Source: Claveliimonas monacensis (GTDB lineage Bacteria; Bacillota; Clostridia; Lachnospirales; Lachnospiraceae). From it: a stretch of DNA of 64,000 nucleotides. The notes under the pieces are model-generated. The model was not told the DNA's origin. It worked only from the letters and a program-made list of their open reading frames with translations, and ran no database searches. Made by a program: the position numbers and the translations under genes. Within the stretch, counting starts at the first letter, position 1; each line of letters opens with the position of its first letter. This document shows positions 53,309 through 61,532 of the stretch, piece after piece. The DNA lies in assembly GCF_014982975.1 (NCBI RefSeq), contig NZ_JADCKL010000003.1, positions 223,523 through 287,522 of the forward strand, read 5' to 3'.

Positions 53309-54916
53309 ATGAAACTTACTTTTATCGGCGCGGCCCACGAGGTGACAGGCAGCTGCCACCTTCTGGAAGCCTGCGGGAAACGGGTTCTCATTGACTGCGG
53401 CATGGAGCAGGGACCGGATCTGTATGAGAATCAGAAACTCCCGGTGACGGCGGCGGAGATCGACTATGTGCTTCTGACCCATGCCCACATCGACCACTCG
53501 GGCAATATCCCTCTTCTGTGCAAGCAGGGATTTACAGGCGAGGTGGTCACCACCTTTGCCACCTCGGATCTGTGCAGCATCATGCTCCGTGACAGCGCCC
53601 ACATCCAGGAGTTTGAGGCTCAGTGGAGGAACCGGAAGGCCCGCCGCAGCGGCGGAGAGCTCTACGAGCCGGTGTACACCATGGCGGACGCGGACGCGGC
53701 CATCCAGCGCTTTGCCCCCTGTGATTATGAGCAGACCATTGACCTGTGCCAGGGGATCAAAGTTCGTTTCAACGATATGGGACATCTTCTTGGATCCGCC
53801 AGCATCGAAGTGTGGGTGACAGAGGAAGATGTGACAAAGAAGATCGTGTTCTCGGGGGACGTGGGGAACACCAACCAGCCCATCATTCGCGATCCCCAGC
53901 CTGTGAAGGAGGCGGACTATGTGGTCATTGAGTCCACCTACGGCGACAGGCTCCACGGGGATGAGATTCCGGACTACGTGGGAGAATTTACCCGGATCCT
54001 GCGGGAGACCTTTGACCGAGGAGGCAATGTAGTCATTCCCTCCTTTGCTGTGGGCAGGACCCAGGAACTTCTCTACTTTATCAGGGAGATCAAGGAAAAA
54101 AATCTTCTGCCCGAATACCCCGCTTTTGAGGTGTATGTGGACAGCCCGCTGGCCATAGAGGCCACCACAATCTTCAATAAAAATGTCAGATCCTGTTTTG
54201 ACGAGGAGGCGCTGGCGCTTGTGGAACAGGGGATCAACCCGCTGCTTTTCCCGGGACTGAAGACAAGTATCACCACGGAGGAGTCCAAGCAGATCAACCT
54301 GGACGACCGCCCCAAGGTCATCATCTCGGCTTCGGGCATGTGCGAGGCTGGAAGGATCCGCCACCATCTCAAGCACAATCTGTGGCGCAGCGAGTGCACC
54401 ATCTGTTTCGTGGGATACCAGGCGGTGGGGACGCTGGGCAGAAAACTTCTGGAAGGTGCCCAGGTGGTCAAGCTCTTTGGAGAGACGATCTCGGTCAATG
54501 CCAGGATCGAGTCCATCAAGGGGATCAGCGGCCATGCGGATATGAACGGTCTTCTGGCATGGCTGGAGGGCTTTGAGAGGAAGCCGAACCAGGTTATCGT
54601 AGTACACGGGGAGGACACGGTGACAGAGAGTTTTGCGCAGACTGTGGAGGAGAGGATCCATTGTCCCGCCTTTGCACCCTTCTCCGGAGGCTGCATAGAC
54701 CTTGCTACGGGAGAGATCCTGTCAGAAGGCCTGCGCATTCCCAAGAAAGCGTCTGAGAAACCTGCCAGGGCGAAAGCCAGGGCTGCCTTTGAGCGAGTGG
54801 TGGCAGCAGCCCGGCGCCTGATGGAGGTAGTCATGAAAAATGAAGGGCTCTCCAACAGAGACCTTGCCAAATTTGAGAGCCAGATCCAGAATCTGGCAGA
54901 CAAGTGGGACAGGTAA
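53309..54916 (+). CDS. Metallo-beta-lactamase fold beta-CASP nuclease (RNA-processing type)
   Basis: 535 residues. The metal site LTHAHIDHSGNIP (near 59) and further ligands in FNDMGHLLGSAS and FSGDVGN are complete. A beta-CASP domain follows (VIESTYGDR, IPSFAVGRTQELL), with ISASGMCEAGRIRHHL and the C-terminal GISGHADMNG closing motif. This is the CPSF/YciI-like group of exo- or endonucleases, mostly acting on RNA. It lies between sigE and sigG, which adjoin in Bacillus. The ATG at 53309 is preferred to an in-frame TTG at 53300. Confidence 0.88.
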   Translation: MKLTFIGAAHEVTGSCHLLEACGKRVLIDCGMEQGPDLYENQKLPVTAAEIDYVLLTHAHIDHSGNIPLLCKQGFTGEVVTTFATSDLCSIMLRDSAHIQEFEAQWRNRKARRSGGELYEPVYTMADADAAIQRFAPCDYEQTIDLCQGIKVRFNDMGHLLGSASIEVWVTEEDVTKKIVFSGDVGNTNQPIIRDPQPVKEADYVVIESTYGDRLHGDEIPDYVGEFTRILRETFDRGGNVVIPSFAVGRTQELLYFIREIKEKNLLPEYPAFEVYVDSPLAIEATTIFNKNVRSCFDEEALALVEQGINPLLFPGLKTSITTEESKQINLDDRPKVIISASGMCEAGRIRHHLKHNLWRSECTICFVGYQAVGTLGRKLLEGAQVVKLFGETISVNARIESIKGISGHADMNGLLAWLEGFERKPNQVIVVHGEDTVTESFAQTVEERIHCPAFAPFSGGCIDLATGEILSEGLRIPKKASEKPARAKARAAFERVVAAARRLMEVVMKNEGLSNRDLAKFESQIQNLADKWDR

Positions 54917-54960
54917 GCTGCCGGATGGAGACGAAATAAAAACAGGAAAATGCAACAGAA

Positions 54961-54996
54961 AGTTTTAGCTCTTTGTCAAGGGCTAAAACTTTTTTT
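54961..54996 (+). terminator. Intrinsic terminator between the beta-CASP gene and sigG
   Basis: AGTTTTAGC (54961-54969) pairs with GCTAAAACT (54982-54990), then a T run. It lies inside the upstream open extension of the sigG frame and rules out a start there. Confidence 0.9.
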
Positions 54997-55012
54997 ATTT
55001 TCCCATGTGCCA

Positions 55013-55042
55013 GTATAAGCCCGGGCCGGATTGAGAAAAATC
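55013..55042 (+). promoter_or_regulatory. Candidate forespore (sigma-F type) promoter for sigG
   Basis: GTATA (55013-55017), 15 bp, then GAGAAAAATC (55033-55042). Sigma-F promoters follow GYATA-N15-GGnnAnAnTR; this matches all of the -35 and most of the -10. B. subtilis spoIIIG is sigma-F controlled. Confidence 0.45.
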
Positions 55043-55089
55043 AATACTGTACGAGATCAGATGACGACGGAAAACAAGGAGGTTTGAAG

Positions 55090-55872
55090 ATGATGGCACA
55101 GGGGAAGGTTGAGATCTGCGGGGTGAATACGTCAAAGCTCCCGCTCCTTACAGAAGAGGAAAAGGAAGAACTGCTGGACCGCATAAAAGAGGGGGATGAG
55201 GAGGCAAAAGACAGGTACATCAAGGGGAACCTTCGGCTGGTGCTCAGTGTCATAAAGCGCTTTTCGGCCAGCAATGAAAATCCGGATGATCTTTTTCAGA
55301 TCGGCTGTATCGGTCTGATCAAGGCAGTGAACAATTTTAATACGGAACTGAATGTAAAGTTTTCCACCTACGCGGTTCCCATGATCATCGGGGAGATCCG
55401 GCGCTATATGAGAGACAACAATTCCATCCGGGTGAGCCGCTCCCTGCGGGACACAGCGTACAAGGCCATCTACGCCAGGGAGAGCTACATGAAGCAGCAC
55501 CTGAAGGAGCCCACTGTCCAGGAGATCGCGGAGGAGATCGGTATCTCCAAAGAGGACATTGTCTTTGCCCTGGACGCCATACAGGCCCCGGTCAGCCTGC
55601 AGGAACCGGTGTACAGCGACGGCGGGGATGCCCTCTATGTGATGGATCAGATCAGCGATAAGAAGAACCGGGAGGACAAGTGGATCGAAGATCTGTCCCT
55701 GGAGGCGGCCATGGAGCATCTGAGCGGAAGAGAACAGTACATTATCAGGCTGCGTTTCTTTGAGGGGAAGACACAGATGGAGGTGGCGGAGGAGATACAG
55801 ATCTCCCAGGCCCAGGTCAGCCGGCTGGAAAAGCATGCCCTGAAGATCATGAGACAGTATTTTGGCAGCTGA
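55090..55872 (+). CDS. sigG: Forespore sporulation sigma factor sigma-G
   Basis: 260 residues from ATG 55090 with AGGAGG 7 bp upstream. The N terminus KVEICGVNTSKLP is diagnostic for sigma-G, which anti-sigma factors recognise. Regions 2, 3 and 4 are complete (NLRLVLSVIKRF, DDLFQIGCIGLIKA, VSRSLRDTAYKA, SGREQYIIRLRFFEG, ISQAQVSRLEKHAL). It runs late forespore genes after engulfment. The open frame extends further upstream but across a terminator. Confidence 0.96.
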   Translation: MMAQGKVEICGVNTSKLPLLTEEEKEELLDRIKEGDEEAKDRYIKGNLRLVLSVIKRFSASNENPDDLFQIGCIGLIKAVNNFNTELNVKFSTYAVPMIIGEIRRYMRDNNSIRVSRSLRDTAYKAIYARESYMKQHLKEPTVQEIAEEIGISKEDIVFALDAIQAPVSLQEPVYSDGGDALYVMDQISDKKNREDKWIEDLSLEAAMEHLSGREQYIIRLRFFEGKTQMEVAEEIQISQAQVSRLEKHALKIMRQYFGS

Positions 55873-55917
55873 CGCAAAAAGAAGCGGCGAAAAAACAGCA
55901 GGATATGCAAATGCCCG

Positions 55918-55946
55918 TTGAAATTTCAGCCGCTTCATACTATGAT
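55918..55946 (+). promoter_or_regulatory. Sigma-A type promoter for the HAD phosphatase
   Basis: TTGAAA (55918-55923) and TATGAT (55941-55946) with a 17-bp spacer. GAAGCGGC (55881-55888) and GCCGCTTC (55929-55936) form an inverted repeat reaching into the spacer, possibly a weak sigG terminator or operator. Confidence 0.6.
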
Positions 55947-55983
55947 AGGGGGGAAAGAAAAAGGAAAAGGAGTGCCGTGTATT

Positions 55984-56643
55984 ATGAGAGGCTGCATATT
56001 TGACCTGGACGGAACATTGACGAATACATTGGAGTCACTGACCTGTTCTGTAAATCTTACGCTGAAGGAGATGGACCTTCCTCCCATCACCATGGACCAG
56101 TGCCGAAGTTTCGTGGGCGACGGGGCGAGAAAGCTCATAGAGCGGACCCTGGAGGCCTGCGGAGACGCGCATCTGAGCCGCCTGGAAGAGGGGATGGAAA
56201 TCTACGGGAGAATATTCCATGACAATTGTACATATCATGTAACACCCTACGACGGCATCAGAGAGATGCTGAATGATCTGAAAGAGATGGGCATCCGGCT
56301 GGCAGTGCTGTCAAACAAACCGCACGGGCAGACTGTGGATGTGGTGAGACAGATCTTCGGGGAAGGGATCTTCGACTTCGTGCAGGGGCAGAGCGGGGAG
56401 CTGCCAAGAAAGCCGGACCCTGCCGGTGTCCTGTACCTGCTGGATAAAATGGGGGTTGGCAAGGACGATTGCGTCTATGTGGGAGACTCGGAGGTGGACG
56501 TTGCAACTGCCAGAGCAGCCGGTGTGACCGGTGTGGCCGTCACATGGGGATTCCGCAGCAGACGGATCCTTGAGGAAGCGGGGGCCAGGCGTCTGATCAG
56601 CCATCCGGGTGAGCTGACAGAGTTTCTGAAGGAAAACAGATAG
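55984..56643 (+). CDS. HAD superfamily phosphatase (phosphoglycolate phosphatase-like)
   Basis: 219 residues. Motif I FDLDGTLTNT holds the nucleophile Asp near residue 8, SNKPHGQT (near 98) is motif II, Lys in PRKPDPAG is motif III, and YVGDSEVD is motif IV. The helical cap fits the PGP/Gph subgroup, which clears 2-phosphoglycolate or other small phosphates; the substrate is not certain. The start is ATG 55984 with AAGGAG 11 bp upstream; a GTG at 55972 lies in the ribosome site. Confidence 0.88.
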   Translation: MRGCIFDLDGTLTNTLESLTCSVNLTLKEMDLPPITMDQCRSFVGDGARKLIERTLEACGDAHLSRLEEGMEIYGRIFHDNCTYHVTPYDGIREMLNDLKEMGIRLAVLSNKPHGQTVDVVRQIFGEGIFDFVQGQSGELPRKPDPAGVLYLLDKMGVGKDDCVYVGDSEVDVATARAAGVTGVAVTWGFRSRRILEEAGARRLISHPGELTEFLKENR

Positions 56644-56670
56644 AGAAAGGGAAGAAGGGAGGAAAGAAAA

Positions 56671-56934
56671 ATGTATGAGTATGATGAAGAATGTCTGCAG
56701 GTGTTCCTTGACAGACAGGGACAGCTGTTTGACGAGCCTGTGGCCGAGACCTTAGAGGAGGCGGAGGCATTTCTTGAGGACTGTATGGCCGTTGTGGTGG
56801 ACAGTATCCAGGAAGTGGCAAACTATTTCCTTGAGGAGGGCGTGGACGTGGAAGGCATGTCTCTTGAGGAACTGGAAGAGGCCTCAGAGGTTTTTACCCT
56901 GCCAAGCGGCAAGTATCTGATCGTAGAAAGCTAG
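56671..56934 (+). CDS. Small acidic protein of unknown function
   Basis: 87 residues, strongly acidic (over a quarter Glu and Asp), no signal or membrane segment. It appears helical with a short beta ending (FTLPSGKYLIVES). GGAGG lies about 10 bp upstream of the ATG, and codon use matches the neighbours, which supports a real gene. It follows the phosphatase by 27 bp, so it is likely cotranscribed. I do not recognise the family. Confidence 0.6.
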   Translation: MYEYDEECLQVFLDRQGQLFDEPVAETLEEAEAFLEDCMAVVVDSIQEVANYFLEEGVDVEGMSLEELEEASEVFTLPSGKYLIVES

Positions 56935-56954
56935 GAAGGACTTTGCAGGAAAAG

Positions 56955-56977
56955 GAGCCGCCCGGTGTGGGCGGCTC
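56955..56977. terminator. Hairpin between convergent small genes
   Basis: GAGCCGCCC (56955-56963) pairs perfectly with GGGCGGCTC (56969-56977). The T run after it is short (TGTTATTT). Confidence 0.65.
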
Positions 56978-56979
56978 TG

Positions 56980-57408
56980 TTATTTCTCTGCCTTTGCCAG
57001 CGCGTCTTTGATGGCGTCCACGATGACCTGGGAGGTGTAGGCGGAGTCGGATGAGAAGGAGAGATTGTCAAGGGACTGGGTCTCGCAGATCTGGGCTGCG
57101 ATGTCCTCCATAGCCGGCTGGGCCAAAGGAAGCATGGCGGCTGCCGTCTCATCCATGTTGGTAAAGCGGATGGAGCTGATCCCTGCGTCATCCACCGAGA
57201 CTTCTACTTCCAGGTCTGTATTGTTCAAGGTAAGGGAGGAGGTGTAGACGCCGGCTTTGTACTGGGCTGCCGGGCTGTTTCCCTCTTTGTCATTGGGAAA
57301 GAACATGAAGACCAGCAGCAGGATCAGAAGGATTGCCAGTATGGCAAAAATGACGGTGTAGATGATCTCTTTCATGTGGAGCACGACGATTTTTGTTCTG
57401 GAACTCAT
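56980..57408 (-). CDS. Membrane-anchored protein with a degenerate FMN-binding-like domain
   Basis: 142 residues. One membrane segment (about 14-34) is followed by an outer domain: GVYTSSLTLNN near 50, a strand ISSIRFTNMDET, and SDSAYTSQVIVDAIKDALAKA at the end in the pattern SGAT-TS of FMN-bind proteins (given here in parts). The Thr that takes flavin in that family is not clearly kept, so flavin binding is doubtful. GGAGGG lies 6 bp ahead of the start. It is the only reverse gene here, divergent from pth. Function unknown. Confidence 0.65.
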   Translation of the reverse strand: MSSRTKIVVLHMKEIIYTVIFAILAILLILLLVFMFFPNDKEGNSPAAQYKAGVYTSSLTLNNTDLEVEVSVDDAGISSIRFTNMDETAAAMLPLAQPAMEDIAAQICETQSLDNLSFSSDSAYTSQVIVDAIKDALAKAEK

Positions 57409-57491
57409 AAAAAGCCCTCCTGTACCATTATGGCAGTATTTTATTCTCTATAATGTATGCCGGGAAGCGGGAAAATATTCCCGGCTTTTGC

Positions 57492-57520
57492 GTGACAAAC
57501 CGCCTCTCTTCCTGTAGAAT
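57492..57520 (+). promoter_or_regulatory. Sigma-A type promoter for pth-mfd
   Basis: GTGACA (57492-57497) and TAGAAT (57515-57520) with a 17-bp spacer, 31 bp ahead of the pth start. Confidence 0.65.
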
Positions 57521-57551
57521 GGAGAGAGCGTGAAAGGAAAGGTGGAAGACA

Positions 57552-58136
57552 ATGTATATTATAGCAGGACTTGGTAACCCGGGACTTCCCTATGAGGGGA
57601 CAAGACATAACGCCGGGTTTGATGTCATAGATGTGCTGGCCCGGGAATATAATATCTCCGTAGATTACCGGAAAAACAGGGCCCTGATCGGGAAGGGGGC
57701 CATAGAGGGTCGGAAGGTGCTTTTGGTCAAGCCTCAGACCTACATGAATCTGAGCGGGGAGAGTATCCGCGGGCTTGCAGATTACTATAAGATCGATGAA
57801 GAGTCGGAGCTCATCGTCATTTATGACGATGTAAGTCTTGATCCGGGACAGATCCGGATCCGCAAGAAGGGGAGCGCCGGCGGACATAATGGGATAAAGA
57901 GCATCATCTCCCATCTGGGTACGGATGTGTTCCTCCGCGTCAAGGTGGGCGTGGGCCAGAAGCCAAAACAGTATGATCTGGCAGACTACGTCCTGGGACA
58001 TTTTTCGGCAGAAGAGAAAAAAGAGATGGAGGAAGGATACCGCCATGCCGCGGAGGCGGTGAAGTACATGGTGACAGATCGTGTGGATGAGGCCATGAAC
58101 GAGTTTAACCGCAAGGTGAGACCAAAGGAGCTGTAG
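57552..58136 (+). CDS. pth: Peptidyl-tRNA hydrolase
   Basis: 194 residues. GLGNPGLPYEGTRHNAGF (7-24) with catalytic His near 21, KPQTYMNLSGES (near 59) and IYDDVSLDPGQIRIRKKGSAGGHNG (in parts, near 92-116) are canonical. It frees tRNA from stalled peptidyl-tRNA. The Pth-Mfd gene pair is conserved in Firmicutes; mfd starts 4 bp after its stop. Confidence 0.97.
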   Translation: MYIIAGLGNPGLPYEGTRHNAGFDVIDVLAREYNISVDYRKNRALIGKGAIEGRKVLLVKPQTYMNLSGESIRGLADYYKIDEESELIVIYDDVSLDPGQIRIRKKGSAGGHNGIKSIISHLGTDVFLRVKVGVGQKPKQYDLADYVLGHFSAEEKKEMEEGYRHAAEAVKYMVTDRVDEAMNEFNRKVRPKEL

Positions 58137-58140
58137 AGAT

Positions 58141-61100
58141 ATGAGAGCGCTGACAATGCCGCTTGAGGAGCTTGCGGAATTTGAAGAGATAAAAAAAGAA
58201 CAGAAAAAAGGGAAGGGCCTTCTGCAGGTGTCGGGCTGTGTGCGTTCCCAGAAGACCCATCTTGTCTACGCCCTGTCCGGCGGATCAAAAAGACGCGTTA
58301 TCGTCTGCGCCAGCGAGTCAAAGGCAAAGCAGGTGTACGAGGAATACCGGTTTCTCGGCAGTGACGTCTGGTTCTATCCGGCAAAGGACTTTCTCTTTTA
58401 CCAGGCAGATATCCGCAGCAAGGAGTTGATGAGTCAGAGAATGTCTGTCATCCAGGCTGTGCTGGAGCAGGAACAGATCACAGTGGTGCTGGGATTCGAC
58501 GCCTTTATGGACGCTCTGCCCGCTCCGGAGGCAGTGCGCAGCCAGGCCATATCCATAGAAAATGGGGCATTTATCGACTTCCAGCAGGTACAGCGCCGTC
58601 TGGCCCAGGCTGGATATGACAGGGAGTCCCAGGTGGAAGGCCCGGGACAGTTTGCAGTGCGCGGAGGCATTCTGGACATCTTCCCCATCACAGAGGAGCT
58701 GCCTGTGCGGATCGAGCTGTGGGGGGACGAGGTGGATTCTGTGCGCACCTTTGACGTGGAGAGCCAGCGGTCTGTGGAGAACCTGGATCGGGTCCTTGTG
58801 TATCCCTGCGAAGATGCGCAGAAAGAAGGGGCAGGGGTCTCCTTCCTGGACTATTTTTCCGCGGAGGACACGATCCTTTATCTGGACGAACCGGTGCGCC
58901 TTCTGGAAAAAGGGGAGGCCGTGGAGAGTGAGTTTGTGGAGGCACAGGCCAAGCGGATGGAGAGCGGATACCAGGTCAGCGACGAAGAGATGGTCCTGTA
59001 CCATACGCCGGATATTGCGAAAAAAATGAACCGTTATTCCTGCGTGGGGCTGTGCGCGCTTGAGACAAGGTGTCCGGAGTTTAAGATCCGGGGGAAATAC
59101 AGCCTGGAGACAAAGAGCGTCAGCCCCTACAACAACAGTTTTGAGATGCTCACCAGAGACCTGAAGCGGCTCAAGAGAGAAGGGTACAGGGTCGTCCTCC
59201 TGTCCGGATCAAGGACGAGGGCAAAGCGTCTGGCGGAGGATCTGCGGGACTACAATCTGAGCAGTTTTTACAGTGATGAGATGGACCGGGAAGTGGAGCC
59301 TGGGCAGATCATGACCGCCTACGGACATGTGGGGGAGGGCTATGAGTATCCCCTGCTGAAATTCGAGGTCATCTCAGAGACAGATATCTTCGGAAAAGTA
59401 AAAAAGAAAAAGAAGCGCCGCACCTACGAGGGAAGAAAGATCCAGAGCTTTTCCGAGCTGAAGGTGGGGGACTATGTGGTCCATGAAAATCACGGCATCG
59501 GCATCTACCAGGGCATCGAGAAGATCGAGGTGGATAAGGTGGCCAAGGACTACATGAAGATCTCCTATGCCCAGGGAGGGAACCTCTATATTCCGGCCAC
59601 CCAGCTGGACCTGATCCAGAAGTATGCAAATGCAGACGCAAAGAAGCCGAAGCTGAACCGTCTGGGTACCCAGGAGTGGCACAGGACAAGGACAAAGGTG
59701 CGGGGAGCGGTCCGGGAGATCGCCAAAGATCTGGTGGCGCTCTACGCGGCCAGACAGGAGCAGGACGGCTTCGTATATGGGCCGGACACAGTCTGGCAGA
59801 AGGAATTTGAGGAGATGTTCCCCTTTGAGGAGACGGAGGATCAGCTCACGGCCATCGAGGCTGTGAAGCAGGACATGGAGAGCCATAAGATCATGGACCG
59901 CCTCATCTGCGGAGATGTGGGATATGGAAAGACGGAGATTGCTATCCGGGCGGCCTTCAAGGCTGTCCAGGAGAACAAGCAGGTGGTCTATCTTGTCCCC
60001 ACCACCATTCTGGCTCAGCAGCATTACAATACCTTTGTCCAGCGGATGAAGGAGTTTCCGGTGCGGGTGGATCTGATGTGCCGGTTCCGCACACCGGCTC
60101 AGCAAAAGAAGACCATCGAGGACACAAAGAGGGGGCTTGTGGACATTATCATCGGTACCCACCGGGTTCTCAGCGACGACCTGAAGTACAAGGATCTGGG
60201 GCTTCTGATCATTGACGAGGAGCAGCGTTTCGGCGTGCAGCACAAGGAGAAGATCAAGAAGCTGAAGGAAAATGTGGATGTGCTGACCCTGACGGCCACC
60301 CCTATCCCCAGAACCCTCCATATGAGTCTCATCGGCATCCGGGACATGAGTGTCCTGGAGGAGGCGCCGGAGGAGAGGATGCCCATCCAGACCTATGTCA
60401 TGGAGTACAATGATGAGATGGTGCGGGAGGCCATTGAGAGAGAGTGCGCCCGCCAGGGGCAGGTGTACTATGTCTATAACCGGGTGGAGGATATTGCCGA
60501 GCTGACAGCCAGGATCCAGAGACTGGTGCCGGATGTGACGGTGGCATTTGCACACGGGCAGATGCGGGAGCATGAGCTGGAGAAGATCATGTATGCCTTT
60601 ATCAACCGGGAGATCGACGTGCTTGTCTCCACCACCATCATTGAGACGGGGCTGGACATCTCCAACGCCAACACCATGATCATCCATGACGCGGACAGGC
60701 TGGGCCTCTCCCAGCTCTACCAGCTCAGGGGCCGGGTGGGGCGGTCCAACCGCATGGCTTACGCCTTCCTTCTCTACCGGAAGGATAAGCTGCTCAAAGA
60801 AGTGGCGGAGAAGCGTCTGGCCGCCATCCGGGAGTTTACAGACCTTGGCTCCGGCTTCCGGATCGCCATGCGTGATCTGGAGATCCGCGGAGCCGGCAAT
60901 CTGCTGGGGGCAGAACAGCACGGCCACATGGAGGCAGTGGGATACGATCTTTACTGCAAGATGCTGAATGAGGCGGTGAAGCACCTTAAAGGAGAGACAG
61001 AGGAGGAAGAGACCTTTGCCACGACCATCGACCTGAACGTAGATGCCTTCATCCCGGACACTTACATTCCCAATGAATACCAGAAGCTGGATGTGTACAA

Positions 61101-61479
61101 GCGGATCGCGGCCATTGAGAATGAGGAGGAGATGGAGGACATGCTGGAGGAGCTCATCGACCGGTTCGGCGATATCCCCCGCAAGGTCCAGCAGCTGCTG
61201 CAGATCGCCGGGCTGAAGGCCAGGGCCCACAGGGCTTATGTGACTGCGGTGGAGCAAAAGGGCGCCCAGTATATATTTACCATGTACGAACGGGCCAAAG
61301 TGGATCCTTTGAAGATTCCGGATATGCTTGCCGCCTACAGGGGAGACCTGACTTTCAAGGCAGAGGAAACGCCCTGCTTTGTGTATGAGAAAAAGGGCGG
61401 CAGCCGGAAGGTCAAGGAGGAAAATGCTCTGGAAGTGGTGAAAAAAGTGTTAATTTCCCTGGAGGGATTGCTTGAATAG
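58141..61479 (+). CDS. mfd: Transcription-repair coupling factor
   Basis: 1112 residues. Order: UvrB-like N-terminal region, CarD-like RNA polymerase interaction domain (near 430-500, VGDYVVHENHGIGIYQGIE region), superfamily 2 helicase with GDVGYGKTEIA (near 597) and IIDEEQRFG (near 696), and a C-terminal TRCF domain. Mfd moves RNA polymerase stalled at DNA damage and recruits UvrA. All expected parts are present and the length is normal. AGAGAT before ATG 58141 is a weak ribosome site, so translation may couple to pth. Confidence 0.97.
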   Translation: MRALTMPLEELAEFEEIKKEQKKGKGLLQVSGCVRSQKTHLVYALSGGSKRRVIVCASESKAKQVYEEYRFLGSDVWFYPAKDFLFYQADIRSKELMSQRMSVIQAVLEQEQITVVLGFDAFMDALPAPEAVRSQAISIENGAFIDFQQVQRRLAQAGYDRESQVEGPGQFAVRGGILDIFPITEELPVRIELWGDEVDSVRTFDVESQRSVENLDRVLVYPCEDAQKEGAGVSFLDYFSAEDTILYLDEPVRLLEKGEAVESEFVEAQAKRMESGYQVSDEEMVLYHTPDIAKKMNRYSCVGLCALETRCPEFKIRGKYSLETKSVSPYNNSFEMLTRDLKRLKREGYRVVLLSGSRTRAKRLAEDLRDYNLSSFYSDEMDREVEPGQIMTAYGHVGEGYEYPLLKFEVISETDIFGKVKKKKKRRTYEGRKIQSFSELKVGDYVVHENHGIGIYQGIEKIEVDKVAKDYMKISYAQGGNLYIPATQLDLIQKYANADAKKPKLNRLGTQEWHRTRTKVRGAVREIAKDLVALYAARQEQDGFVYGPDTVWQKEFEEMFPFEETEDQLTAIEAVKQDMESHKIMDRLICGDVGYGKTEIAIRAAFKAVQENKQVVYLVPTTILAQQHYNTFVQRMKEFPVRVDLMCRFRTPAQQKKTIEDTKRGLVDIIIGTHRVLSDDLKYKDLGLLIIDEEQRFGVQHKEKIKKLKENVDVLTLTATPIPRTLHMSLIGIRDMSVLEEAPEERMPIQTYVMEYNDEMVREAIERECARQGQVYYVYNRVEDIAELTARIQRLVPDVTVAFAHGQMREHELEKIMYAFINREIDVLVSTTIIETGLDISNANTMIIHDADRLGLSQLYQLRGRVGRSNRMAYAFLLYRKDKLLKEVAEKRLAAIREFTDLGSGFRIAMRDLEIRGAGNLLGAEQHGHMEAVGYDLYCKMLNEAVKHLKGETEEEETFATTIDLNVDAFIPDTYIPNEYQKLDVYKRIAAIENEEEMEDMLEELIDRFGDIPRKVQQLLQIAGLKARAHRAYVTAVEQKGAQYIFTMYERAKVDPLKIPDMLAAYRGDLTFKAEETPCFVYEKKGGSRKVKEENALEVVKKVLISLEGLLE

Positions 61480-61496
61480 ACAAAAAAAGTTATAAT
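61468..61496 (+). promoter_or_regulatory. Sigma-A promoter for the PrsA-like gene
   Basis: TTGCTT (61468-61473) and a perfect TATAAT (61491-61496) with a 17-bp spacer; the -35 lies in the end of mfd. Confidence 0.7.
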
Positions 61497-61532
61497 GTGG
61501 ACTAGGCATTTTAAAGGAGGATAAAAGTTATC

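Noticed and set aside
53192..54661. 489-codon open frame antisense to the beta-CASP gene
   Set aside because: The forward gene carries a full metal site; the reverse frame is composition-driven.
54973..55089. Longer N terminus for sigma-G
   Set aside because: The extension crosses a strong terminator hairpin, and the AGGAGG at 55077-55082 points to ATG 55090.
59374..61257. 627-codon open frame antisense to mfd
   Set aside because: Mfd is complete on the other strand with all motifs; the antisense reading has no recognisable domain.
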